NCBI RefSeq assembly: GCF_013373865.1
Contig: NC_050474.1
Span: forward strand, 16,994,042-17,058,041
Reading direction: 5' to 3'
DNA: 64,000 nucleotides
From: Monomorium pharaonis
Taxonomy: Eukaryota > Arthropoda > Insecta > Hymenoptera > Formicidae
A program made the translations under genes and the position numbers. The notes beneath the pieces are model-generated. The model saw only the letters and a program-made list of their open reading frames with translations, was not told the origin of the DNA and did no database searches. Shown in pieces: positions 49,069 to 59,208 of the stretch. Numbering within the stretch: position 1 is the first letter of the stretch; each line of letters begins with the position of its first letter.

Positions 49069-51119
49069 GTGAGTTTTTATCTCGCACTATTGATTATTTT
49101 AGCAAATTATTAATTAATAATATGCTATTTAAGATTTTTTTATATTGAATCGAATCAAATTGAATTTTATTTCTTTGTTCAAATTTAACTTGAATCAAAT
49201 TAGTAAAATTTTATCCGGAGTGAATTAAATCGTTGAAGCATAACAATACAATTATTGTCATGGTAAATTTTAATATATGAATAATTTAAAAAATGTTTAT
49301 ATGTATACGAAAAATTTATATTAACTATATATCACAGATGGTGTATAGTTGGCGCTTCGCGCACGCTACTTACTTTCTTACTTTTACTTTTTGAAAATAA
49401 ATTACAACGATAATTGCATAGATGATATCTATACAAATTTGACAGCTATCAAAATTCAATCGCAATGACAGCTACTTTTTCAATACGAAGTAAGCGCAGC
49501 GAAAGAATTAATCGGCATCGCGGAAAAGCGACAACAATAAATTTCGAGAGATGCGAGCAATTGACTTTACATGCATTTTTTTTTTAGATAGGATGTATTA
49601 ATTATATAATATAAAGTTATGAAAAATATGATTTTACGAAATTGTTAATATATGTGATTTGTATTTAATTTTTTTGATCATAAAGATTAAAATCTGAATT
49701 AAAACTTACCTGATTCCATTCTGATTTTAATAATAGAAACATTTTATTTCGTGTACAAATATGATTTGTTTGGATTTGTATATCTCTACTATTAACTTCA
49801 CATTTTATTTCTGTTGTATTCTTAAATGTTTTAATTATATTATGAATCTTTCTCTTACTATAGCCAATAGACCGATAGACTGGATTATTTCTATCTTGTC
49901 CTGCATTTCGTTGCATAACTGTAAATCTGTAGTTTTTTTAGTTTGATAATTTAAAAAAATTGATGCAGAAAGACTTTATAATTATTTTCTCTTGAATCAT
50001 TACAAGTGTAAAAATGTTTTATTATTTAAATTTTAAATAATTTTATTATTTAAAAACGCAATTTATTATTTAAGAAATTAAAAAAGAATGCAATAAATTA
50101 AGCAATTAAATTAATTCTATGAAAAAAATAACTTGACAAATGTTTGATTAATTGGAGATGTGGAATTTGCGAAAAAAAATTCAAGAATGCGTGATTGCAA
50201 AAATAATTTTTTCGCAGTTTACTGTATAATGGTAATGATTATATCTCAACGGAATATTGGTACTGATGCAAATAGGTTCTATTACGCAAACAGCATAAAT
50301 TACTTATTGGGGTGTAATATGTGCTAATTAATAGATTTAACTAATTATATTTCGTGGGTAAACCATTCACAAAGTAGATGTCAGCGGCTTATGCGGCGAA
50401 ACTCTCTGGACTAGATTCAATATCATTAGAAATCTACATTGTGTGTATGAAGTAATTTCGTATACTTCAGGAGTATGCTGATGGTTTTAATTATGGATCA
50501 AAATTCACATAATTAAATATTTTACAAATATATTAATACATATTAAAATTGCAGAAAATTTGATTTGATTTTTTTGTAATTATTGTAAGATAACATTATT
50601 TTTTCAATTATTGGTTGATATTAAGAAAAAAAAAACAGACTGTTATCCTTAATAATACCTTTTTTTAATACTTTACAATTTTTATAAAAAAAATTGAGTT
50701 GCGAAAAAATTATTGAAACTTGTATAATATTAGTTTCGAATAATTGCTAATAATTTCCAACAGTTTTCTAGTCCAATATTTTTTGATAAAAGAATACTTC
50801 TTTAATCCCTTGAAATTGTGGTACTCTTATAAATGGTATTTAGTAATGTTACATTAAACATACAATACATACACAATTGAAAAGTTTGTTAAATTTAATT
50901 AACACATATTGCATGTCCCAAACGGTTCACAGAAATTTTTCTATTAATTTAACATATACAGCATATGCTAGATAGCAACATAAATATATTATATTTCAAG
51001 ATCAAAATAGATGTAAATTTTATAATCTGACATAATTTTTATGTAACAATTTAATGAGAAAGTTACGTAAAAATAACACATAAAACATGTTACTTTAACA
51101 CTATTATAATGTTAATGCA

Positions 51120-51353
51120 TGTTGTATGTGGCGAAATGACTATTTATTAGACACGAGGATTGGATTGTAATAATAAACTTTATTGCTAGAGAAAACAACG
51201 TGTGGATGTTTTTGACCGTTCTGTGTGGTGTAACCGTCGATCTGCTTGTGTGTTATGTATATGTGTGTATCCGCAAAATATTGCGCCAGTCCTGCCAGAT
51301 GTCTCTTCTCATGTGACGTCATTGTTTTCTCTTCTTGTCTCCTAATTCTAACA
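51120..51353 (-). repeat. 3' LTR of the copia element
   Basis: On the minus strand it begins TGTTAGAATTAGGAGAC and ends CACATACAACA (TG...CA). It aligns along its length with 55432-55657, with scattered substitutions and short indels. Confidence 0.9.
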
Positions 51354-51362
51354 CTCCTCTTC
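51354..51362 (-). other. Polypurine tract of the copia element
   Basis: GAAGAGGAG on the minus strand lies immediately before the 3' LTR, the position of the plus-strand primer in reverse transcription. Confidence 0.8.
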
Positions 51363-51399
51363 AATGACATCGTTGTCATTATTGAATGATACTTTGAGA

Positions 51400-52030
51400 C
51401 CGCTTGCTTTTGACAGTTTTCTAAGCTTCACGTATAATATTGCCTTTGTGAGCATATCTGCAATCATGTTCTCCACCATGTCCTTGCACAATACTCAAGT
51501 AAGATTTTGTGGGAGCGTCCTAGATGCACACAGATCAAAATGGACACCACCAATCAGATTGCTGAATTAGTTAGTTAGGATAAATTTATAGAATTTGATT
51601 GGTGGTGTCCGTTTCGATCTGTGCGCATCTGGGACTTACTCGATTTTGTCGCTTTTGATTAGATCCTTTACAAAATGATATTTCATATCTATGTGTTTTG
51701 ATCTTTTACTGAATTTCTGTTTGCTAGCTAATTTGATGCAACTTTGGTTGTCTTCGTATATCTTCACCGGTAGTGCCAAATTTTCTTGTATCCTCCAGCA
51801 GTTTCATTAACTAGGGTTTCTTGATATCCATCACTTAGAGCGATGTATTCAGCTTCGGATAGTACCACGCACGTTTGCTTTCTGCATGCCCAACTAAATG
51901 TGCTTCCATGAGACTTGAATAAATATCCACTGTTCGATTTTCTATCTATTTTGGATTCAGTTTGCGTCTACATATCCAACAAATCCTCTTTCTTCTTTCT
52001 TGTTTCCCAGTTTAACCTTATAGTTTGCTG
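51400..52030 (-). pseudogene. copia RNase H remnant
   Basis: The minus-strand frame carries the copia RNase H signature CRKQTCVVLSEAEYIAL near 51840-51895. Downstream come a piece reading RSKHIDMKYHFVKDLI near 51665-51710 and, beyond the nested palindrome, MVENMIADMLTKA near 51435-51480. Frameshifts separate these pieces. In the intact family this domain degrades the RNA strand during reverse transcription. Confidence 0.75.
51518..51633. mobile_element. Small palindromic element nested in the copia RNase H end
   Basis: Arms 51518-51560 and 51592-51633 are inverted repeats (TCCTAGATGCACACAGATC against GATCTGTGCGCATCTGGGA, then GGACACCACCAATCA against TGATTGGTGGTGTCC) with a loop of about 30 bp. 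It interrupts the copia coding strand between parts that read as RNase H on both sides, so it was probably inserted after copia. Exact ends and target duplication are unclear. Confidence 0.65.
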
Positions 52031-52102
52031 TACATTTGAGATATCTTACTATCCTCTTAGTTTCTGTTCAGTCTGTTTTGGTTCGGTTATTTAATTTCTT
52101 GC

Positions 52103-52841
52103 TTAGTATTGCAACACACTCGCTTGTATGTCCGATCGCGTACTGGTGGCTATATATAGCAGACTTCCCACTAGACTCTGAAAATCTTTTCTTTCTTCTA
52201 AATGTCTGTTATCTTCAAGACCTTCATATCCTACGTTTAATGATATACGAGATCCTTTTGCATCCTTCAATCCGTAGATTTCCAAGATATATTCGTTTTC
52301 TCTGGTGTATACAATAAACTCTTTCATTGTCGGTCTGCATTTGAATTTCTGAATATTCTTTAATCTTCCCAAGTTTTGTTAATGCGTATGAACTTGATAG
52401 AGTATCTTCTAGTTTTATTATCTCTTCTGTGCTACTATTATGTCGTCCACGCAAACTGTTATGTAAGTTTTAATATTTTTGTTGTGTTTTATATAAAAGC
52501 ATGGATCAGTTTTACCTTGTACATATCCCAGCGTTGTCAGTTTGTCTGAAATGCATTCGTTCCATAAATTTTCCGACTGCTTTAATCCGTAAAAACTTTT
52601 GTTTAATTTAAGAATATACATGTTCCTTTCCTTTAGTCTCGTATCCCTTGGGTTATCTCATATATATAGCTTTTGTTATTTCTGCGTTTAAGAATGCGTT
52701 CTTTATGTCATAATGCTGTACTTGTAGTTTATCTCTATCTGCTATAGTTAATATAATCCTTAGCGTCCTCTGTTTGACCACTAGTGTAAAGACTTTATGG
52801 TGATCTATTCCGTGTTGTTGATTATATCCAAGAGCGACCAA
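52103..52841 (-). pseudogene. copia reverse transcriptase remnant
   Basis: Three or more frames in order. 52841-52653 contains VQHYDIKNAFLNAEI (motif A aspartate). 52621-52418 contains LNKSFYGLKQS and the catalytic box as CVDDI in place of the usual YVDD. 52454-52103 carries EYSEIQMQ-type thumb sequence and ends in the KDFQSLVGSLLYIATSTRSD linker typical of copia. Frameshifts between the pieces make it non-functional. The YVDD to CVDD change is a further sign of decay. Confidence 0.88.
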
Positions 52842-52895
52842 TCTAGCTTTGTAACGGACTATTTTTCCTTCTTCATCTTTTTTGATCTTGAATAC

Positions 52896-53457
52896 TCATT
52901 TGCATCCTAGAATCTTCGCGTCTTCGGGGAGTTTCACTACCCTCCACGTCTTATTTGCAATCAAGGACTTATATTCCTCGTCAAGTGCTTTTCTCCAGTT
53001 ATGCTTATCTTTTCTCTTCAGTGCTTCCTCGATTGTCTTCGATTCATCAGTTACATGTATTGTTATGCCTGCATATTTGTCAAATCTTAATAGAGAGACT
53101 CCCTTATTTTCTCGTTTTGATCTTCTTGGCGTTTCCGTTATGTTTGGTTTATTTATTAATTGTCTTGTCTCTTGTCTTCCGGCTTGCACTTCCTCTTCTT
53201 CTGTAGTTGTATTTCTTTTTTATGGTCTCTATTTCCGTTTCTAGTCCTTTGCTTTTCTTTTCTTTATTTGCCTCCTGCTGTTTTCGCTTTCCATCTAGAA
53301 ATGTCACGTCTCTGCTGATAATAATTTTGTCTGTTTTTTCATCTAACAGCCTAAATGATTTCGACTGTTCGCTGTATCCGACAAAATGTAACTTTCTTGC
53401 CTTATTATCTAATTTACGCCATAGTTCATCTAGAATCTTTGCTTGCATATGCTTCAC
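52896..53457 (-). pseudogene. copia integrase C-terminal / linker remnant
   Basis: Two overlapping minus-strand frames (53457-53149 and 53189-52896). The first carries KARKLHFVGYSEQSKSFRLL and RDVTFLDG, the conserved post-integrase block of copia (K...FVGY....K.YR......I..SRDV.F). The second leads with WRKALDEEYKSLIANKTW, the block before reverse transcriptase. Confidence 0.85.
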
Positions 53458-53584
53458 ATCCGAATATATGTATGTTGTCTAAATTTGGTTTCTGCGAGTG
53501 CCATTTTTCATATGGTGTGCCGTCACTTGATTTAGTGGGTAGTCTATTCTGTAGATAATTCACCGTTACTACAGCTTCACTCCA

Positions 53585-53932
53585 TTACTTCTTAACCAGT
53601 CCGCCATCGATAATCATGCATTTAGCCATTTCAATTAGATATCTGTTTTTTCTCTCGGCCTTCCCGTTTTGTTGTATTGAGTATAGTATCGTGAGTTTTA
53701 ACTTGATGCCTTCTTCCTTAAAGTAGTCCATTACTTGTTTCTTAACATACTCCTTGCCACGGTCTGACCTTAATATTTTAGGCTTTTTATTGAATTTAAC
53801 TATTTTGATATATTCCTTGATACGTTTGAAGACTTCCGATTTATGCGTTAATAAGAATACTTCTTTATAGCTGCTGTAGTCATCGATCATCGTTAATACG
53901 TATCTTTTATCGCCGGGTGTAATGGTTTGCAT
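53585..53932 (-). pseudogene. copia integrase core remnant
   Basis: A 115-codon frame spans the DDE core: MIDDYSSYKEVFLL (first Asp), LRSDRGKEY (second Asp) and QQNGKAERKNRYLIEMA (catalytic Glu). All three catalytic residues remain, but the flanking sequence is out of frame. In intact elements this domain joins the cDNA to the host chromosome. Confidence 0.9.
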
Positions 53933-54004
53933 TGGACCGCATACGTCACTGTGTATGATTTCCAGGATATCCTTTGTTTGCGTATTTGAGGCAAAAAAAA
54001 TATT

Positions 54005-54170
54005 TCCTACTCATTTTTCTTTGAATGCATTTTTCGCAGATTTCTTTAATTCCACAATCTTGTAGCGCAATTCCGTATGCCATGTTTTCTTTTACTAGTC
54101 TTCTAATTGCATCCGGTTCCCTATGTTCCAGCTTTCTGCGCCATGTATGAATGCATTTATCTTTTATGTG
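54005..54170 (-). pseudogene. copia GAG-pre-integrase zinc segment
   Basis: The minus-strand reading includes HTWRRKLEHRE, then ENMAYGI, and ends CEKCIQRKMS, which fits the H-x-H...C-x2-C zinc motif preceding copia integrase. It is out of frame with its neighbours. Confidence 0.7.
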
Positions 54171-54190
54171 CTTTTATCGATGATGAAGCT

Positions 54191-55025
54191 TTATATTCTC
54201 AACATATATAAATTTCCTGCGCTTTGTGCTGTAACAACTATCTTCTTATCTTCCAGTATGTTGCATATCTTTTCTTTGAATTCTACCGTGAATCTATTTT
54301 CCATAATTTTCTTCACTGATAATAAGTTACCGTGTAGATTTGGTACATACAAAACGTTTCTTAATGTAATTATTCTTTTAGTATTATTGTCGTAGCATAT
54401 TGATTTTCCTGATCCTATACCCATTACGCTGACTTTCTTTCCGTTTGCTACAGTTACTTTATTTTCCATACTTTTAAATGTTCCATCACTTTCTGTTATT
54501 TGTCATGTAACTTGTGGCGCCCGAATCGATGAAATATGCTTCTCTAGAATGTTCTTTGTCATCTATATTAAAACAAATATCCTTAAGATTATCTTTATCC
54601 CCAATTACTTTACTTGTCTTTTCATTTTTTTCTTTCCATGTTTTGTATTTTCTGCATTTTTTCTTCATGTAATCTTTCTTTTTACAGAAGAAACACTCTG
54701 TAAGGTTCTGTTCCGATTTTGTGTGGTTTCCGCTATCTCGTGTTTTCAATACCTTATTCTGCATTTCATTCGTTGCGACGAAGTTACTTGTTTTTCTACG
54801 ATATTCGTTAACGAGCTTCCCTTTTACTAGGCTGATAGTTAAGTCCTTCTCGGGTCTACTTTTAAGCGCATTTATTAGACTGTTATACGAATCTGAAAGG
54901 CTACCAAGTAACATTGCAATAAATAACTCTTCTTTAATAGTGTCTCCAATAGCTTCTAATTTTTCTTTTATTATTGACATTTTAATAATGTATTCTTCAA
55001 CGTTACCGTCTTCTACAAGTTTCAT
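54191..55025 (-). pseudogene. copia gag zinc knuckle and protease remnant
   Basis: The frame 55025-54486 holds gag helices (EEYIIKMSIIKEKLEAIGD), a zinc-knuckle-like CFFCKKKDYMKKKC in which the usual His is Tyr, and the aspartic protease site YFIDSGATSYMT (D-S-G). Frame 54469-54191 continues the protease with LRNVLYVPNLHGNLLSV. A frameshift lies between them. The missing knuckle His and the shift indicate loss of function. Confidence 0.88.
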
Positions 55026-55336
55026 AAGCTCTTTAGTAACATAACTTTACTTGATAACGAAGATTTTTAGTTAAAATTTTGTAGCGCTTTTCACATTTCT
55101 GCTGCTGTCGTCTCGTTGCGAATGTGTATGAGCTAGTTATCTTCTACCAAGAGTCCGATTGTTGCTCTCGCTTGTGCATCCTTGGTTAGCCATGCCGCAC
55201 TTGGTTGTGCTGGTCTCTCCTTATTTACCACGTCCCACAGACTTTTCTTGATAAGTAACAACTCTACTTTGTATCTCCATGATTCGTAGTTATCGTTATT
55301 TAGTTTTGTGACCATCACACGAGATGTTTCTGCCAT
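55026..55336 (-). pseudogene. copia gag N-terminus remnant
   Basis: It starts MAETSRVMVTKLNNDNYESW, the classic copia gag opening (L...NY..W), 96 bp after the 5' LTR. Several stop codons occur between 55132 and 55026 before the next gag frame begins. Confidence 0.85.
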
Positions 55337-55410
55337 TTTTGTGCCTTTAACCTATACCTTACTTTCGCAGCTTTATTTCCTTTTCACTGACTTTCCAATC
55401 TGAATCCCTT

Positions 55411-55431
55411 GTCCGAACTGGGCCCATAACC
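55411..55431 (-). other. Primer-binding site, initiator tRNA-Met internal type
   Basis: Directly inside the 5' LTR the minus strand reads GGTTATGGGCCCAGTTCGG. Drosophila copia is known to prime from an internal, anticodon-region-derived fragment of initiator tRNA-Met with essentially this sequence (GGTTATGGGCCCAG). Its presence places the element close to copia proper. Confidence 0.8.
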
Positions 55432-55657
55432 TGTTGTATAGGGCGAAATGACTATTTATTAGACACGAAGATTGGATTGTAATAATAAATTTTATTGCTA
55501 GAACAACGTGTAGACATTTTTGACCGTTCTGTGGTGTAATCGTCGGTCTGCTTGTGTATATATGTATATGTGTATCCGCTAAATGTATCGCGCCAGTCCT
55601 GCCAGATGTCTTTTCTCATGTGAGGTCATTGCTTCCTCTTCTTGTTTCTTAATTCTA
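55432..55657 (-). repeat. 5' LTR of the copia element
   Basis: It aligns with 51120-51353. The outer end stops at AATTCTA, lacking the last ACA of the other LTR (TGT on the minus strand), so the outer terminus is eroded. Confidence 0.88.
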
Positions 55658-55929
55658 TGTAACGTAACGTATACTATAACATGTTATATGTTACATAAAT
55701 ATATCATATACGTTACATTAATATTATAATAATGTTAATGTAACATGCATAACGTGTTATAACGTACGTTAACATGCTATAATGTTACCTTAACGTTATC
55801 ATAATGTATTAATATTAATAGGTAAAAATATGTCAATTACAGATCAGCGTAACACAGCACAAACACATAAAAAAGTTAGATTAGATTAAGGTGACAGAAA
55901 GACTGCCGAACTTGTAATATACAGGCCGT

Positions 55930-56013
55930 GTTCTAAAATTCACTGTTCATACTGAAAATCAATAGTTTATGTAACGTGAATTATAGATTTTCAGTACTGG
56001 CAATGAATTTTAG
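55930..56013. repeat. Short hairpin repeat
   Basis: TTCTAAAATTCACTG and ACTGAAAATC are mirrored by GATTTTCAGT and CAATGAATTTTAGAG. Non-coding, origin unknown. Confidence 0.55.
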
Positions 56014-56304
56014 AGCTACAGTAGATCGTGCTCGAGATAGTAGGTACCGCGTAATACATGACGCGTTTGTGCTCATGTGCTACCGAACTACCATGCAATT
56101 TCTAGCATTACTTGAGAAAATAATGCTAATGTAAGACGGAGTTTTTATTAAAACACATTAATAATATATATACTTCATAAAATAAAGATTTTAGCAATGA
56201 GAAGATTTTGCAAAGTTTTCTTGATTTTTGCGAGACACGTCTGGACACGTCGAGATCACGTTAAGAAATAATAGTAACTCTTATATTACAAAATAAATTT
56301 AACA

Positions 56305-56640
56305 TTTTTTTCTGTCAATTTTAATAGATAATAAGTCAATTTTTATGGATAATAATTTTAATAAATAAATTCTGTAATTTTAATAAATAAATTCACTAAT
56401 AGAAAACATATTTATTATGTAAAATTAAAAATGCACATTTTGTGTGTGTGTGTGTGTGTGTGTTGTGCGTTACTTGTTTCACACTTTTTTTTAGTTATTC
56501 TAATAATTTAACACTTTACTTGAATTAACACAACAACAATATATTAAGCGTTAACATATTATTGTTGTGTTAATTCAAATGAAGTTAACAGTTAAAGTTA
56601 CAATCAAATGTGTTTTAAAATAAAAATTTTAACCAGGATA
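56305..56640. repeat. Dispersed repeat related to 918-1140
   Basis: It shares ACATATTTATTATGTAAAAT / ACATATTTATTGTGTAAAAT, TTATTCTAATAATTTAACAC and AAATAAAAATTTTAAC in order with 918-1140. It also contains a (TG)n run (56441-56461) and an inner palindrome (ACAACAACAATATATTAA against TTATTGTTGTGTTAATTC). Confidence 0.6.
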
Positions 56641-57325
56641 TTTTTTAACAAAGAACATAAATTCTTCAATGTTCTGTGTACATTAAAAAGTATTAAAAAC
56701 TTTGAGATATTATTAGAGAGATTATTAACGGTAACACTCTACTTTTTCTTCTTAATGCCAGCAATAATTGAGAAAGTGATTTTATATTACAATAATTATA
56801 AAAAATGCAAAAATATTACATTTTTTAAATGGGTATGTATATATTTGTGAAATATTTAATTTTGTAAATTTGATCCATAACTAGAACTTAATCAATAATC
56901 GAGACCTAAGATCATTCCTGAGACCTTACTGATATGTATAGAAACTATGTACGTACAATAAACATGCAATAACATTACATTAAAATTAATTACATATATT
57001 AATGTACATTAACGTTGCTTAACATACATTTAATTATGTCGATTTATAATTGAGACTTATCCTTCTCAATTATGTCGACTCATAATTGAGACGTATTTAA
57101 ACTTTTTTAAATATTTTCAAAATTCACACACAATCTTCCTCTATTTATTGAATATAGAATAGCTTTTCTTTAAAATTATAATATTTACTATTTACACATT
57201 GCTGACATTGCAATATTTGTAAATGTTAAAAATTTAATTATTAAATTTACACAAATTCGTGACAATTATTTTGAATGGTCCATAATTGAAACCATCACCT
57301 TTGATGTTTTTTTTTTGTATTATAG

Positions 57326-57436
57326 ATCACAGTAACGACGATAGGTTACGGTGATACGGTTCCGCAGACATGGATGGGAAAAATAGTGGCCTCGTGTTTC
57401 AGCGTGTTCGCCATATCATTTTTCGCACTTCCAGCT
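57326..57436 (+). CDS. KCNQ: KCNQ exon: selectivity filter and most of S6
   Basis: Thirty-seven codons, phase 0 at both ends. It encodes ITVTTIGYGDTVPQTWMGK (K+ selectivity filter TIGYGD and outer mouth) and IVASCFSVFAISFFALPA (S6 up to the PAG hinge). KCNQ channels have PAG where other Kv channels have PxP. The exon is almost identical to KCNQ1, including SCFSVFAISFFALPA. Filter chemistry predicts K+ selectivity. Confidence 0.97.
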
Positions 57437-57839
57437 GTGAGTATATAAAAAAATATTAATTTTCTTGCAATATACAAAGTACCTTACGCATCTATTGACT
57501 TTTTGTTTAGATTTTTTAATTAATATATCAAATGAAAACGTCGTCAGATGTTTTTCGTTCTTTGCAATTAAATTCAAAAACTTTGTCCCAAATTTTGGGA
57601 TAATTCAATAAGCTTAATTGAGACGTGTTATTCTATCATTTATTCGTTTTCAATTTCAATTTTCGAGAATCTTCTTTTAAATCGCTTGTAAGCTCTACAT
57701 GAAATTTTGATAAAGGTAATATTGACTCGAAGAACTTAACAGAAGTTGAATTTTGTATTTGTAATGGATCATCTGTCTCTACACGAGAAATCCAAACAAT
57801 CGTACCTCGTGAGCCGATGTTTTCGCATTTTTTCCCCAG
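57437..57839 (+). other. Short KCNQ intron (within the PAG hinge)
   Basis: GTGAGT to TTTTTTCCCCAG, 403 bp, the shortest intron in the gene. It separates Ala and Gly of the PAG hinge. Nothing else was seen in it. Confidence 0.92.
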
Positions 57840-58046
57840 GGTATCCTAGGTTCCGGCTTCGCGCTGAAGGTACAGCAGAAGCAACGACAGAAGCACTTCA
57901 ATCGGCAAATACCGGCTGCCGCGATGTTGATACAATGTCTGTGGAGGTGTTACGCCGCTGACAAGGCCATCAACAGCGTTGCTACGTGGAATATCTACAT
58001 CAAGGATCCAGCCCCGGCCGGCCAGCCCTCGACACCTCTGGGCAAG
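57840..58046 (+). CDS. KCNQ: KCNQ exon: end of S6, helix A and calmodulin-binding IQ motif
   Basis: Sixty-nine codons, phase 0, acceptor TTCCCCAG and donor AAG|GTAACG. GILGSGFALKVQQKQRQKHF finishes S6 and enters helix A, followed by NRQIPAAAMLIQCLWRCYAA with the IQ-type calmodulin-binding motif (IQCLWR). It ends in ADKAINSVATWNIYI and a Pro-rich segment. In the family helix A with helix B binds calmodulin, and nearby basic residues respond to PIP2. Nearly identical to KCNQ1 through RQIPAAA. Helices B, C and D are not in the window. Confidence 0.96.
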
Positions 58047-58559
58047 GTAACGTTTCCCGTTTGCGAGTTCGTGTTAGCGAGAACCGGTGCGCAGTAGCCA
58101 TATTTAGCTGTTGACTGTTGATGTTCTTAGCTGCTTATACAATGTTCTTGGACGTTTTAATTGACCGTGCCGCGAGCGATTAAAGTAAATGTCCCGGTGA
58201 TCGAATATGTCCTTATACCTGACACTTACATGGAAATTTATTATTAGATATTAATCTTAAATGTGTTTCTTTTTGTAATATTAGAAATGTAATCTTTTAA
58301 TATTTTAAGACATTATAAAAACAAGGTAAATTTTCTACATATCTCGTAATGCCAGTAATATTACGGAAATTTTACACAAATATTTGTATTGTACTACAAT
58401 GTGATACGTATAATATTATTTGAAATATTATTGCTTATCATATAAATATTGCAAGTGAAAGCAGCACTGCTAAATATAGTGCCGTTTCATTTCTCGCAGT
58501 TAAAACACATATATAATACGTAGCATTATGATATTTCTTTATAGCTATATTATAATATA

Positions 58560-58938
58560 CAGGGTGTCCCAAAACATGTGGGTCAACGGTTGTAAAAAGA
58601 TAGAAGGGATCGAGATGAACATAAAAGCCCAATATTGTCTTGGGTTAGGTCCACCAATAATCGAGATATTAATTTTTCAAATTATGCGAATGAGAGCGCG
58701 TTGAGGGAAGAGCTCGATCCGCTCGAGACACGGAAGAAAAAATCTATCGTGAATGATAAGCTTTTATTAATTTACCGTTCACAATTACGATATAAATTAC
58801 TTAAATTATTTGCAGATTCCATACATTAATATCTCGATTATTGGTGAACCTAATACAAGGCAATATTGGACTTTTATGTTCATCTCGATCCCTTTTACCT
58901 TTTTACGAGCGTTGACCCATATATTTTAGGACACTCTG
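58560..58938. mobile_element. 379-bp MITE, CAGGGTGTCC termini, TA target duplication
   Basis: The left end CAGGGTGTCCCAAAACATGTG mirrors the right end CATATATTTTAGGACACTCTG, flanked by TA (58558-58559, 58939-58940). The arms include GGGATCGAGATGAACATAAA and AATAATCGAGATATTAAT with their complements. The termini resemble 29230-29609 but the arms differ, so it is a second family. Confidence 0.8.
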
Positions 58939-59183
58939 TATAATAAAATAATGATAAAATATTTTTTTTAAGGTAAAGCTCCTGCAAAATTAAGCTTTAA
59001 AATAAAAATAAATAAATTATATACGGCAACACAATTGCAATATATTTGCAATATAAAAATAACAAAATGATTTAATTTTTTGTAATATTACATAAATATA
59101 TAGAAAATATTACATTAATTGATTAATACAATTGTGTTATGTTACCATTGTATTAATGTAACTTATTTTAATGAATATTTTAA

Positions 59184-59208
59184 TATAATATATATATATA
59201 TATATATA
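59184..59208. repeat. (TA)n microsatellite
   Basis: TA run of about 25 bp in AT-rich intron. Confidence 0.9.

Larger units (their letters stand above)
51120..55657 (-). mobile_element. Decayed Ty1/copia LTR retrotransposon
   Basis: Two LTRs (51120-51353 and 55432-55657) enclose, in minus-strand order, a primer-binding site, gag, protease, integrase, reverse transcriptase, RNase H and a polypurine tract. Integrase before reverse transcriptase defines the Ty1/copia order. Stops and frameshifts break the polyprotein into at least eight frames, the LTRs differ by numerous substitutions and small indels, and a palindromic element interrupts the RNase H end, so the copy is old and inactive. I see no clear 5-bp target duplication. 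It lies antisense in a KCNQ intron, the orientation usually tolerated best. Confidence 0.92.
49069..57325 (+). other. 8.3-kb KCNQ intron between S5/turret and the pore filter, hosting a copia element
   Basis: GTGAGT to TTTTTGTATTATAG. More than half of it is the copia relic at 51120-55657 in the opposite orientation. The flanks (about 50950-51119 and 55658-55830) are rich in GTTAATGTAACATG-like palindromic words, so the element seems to have landed in an older palindromic repeat. No alternative pore exon was found. Confidence 0.85.

Noticed and set aside
53149..55044. Plus-strand open frames of 67-120 codons across the copia element
   Set aside because: They are antisense shadows of the minus-strand gag-pol remnants.
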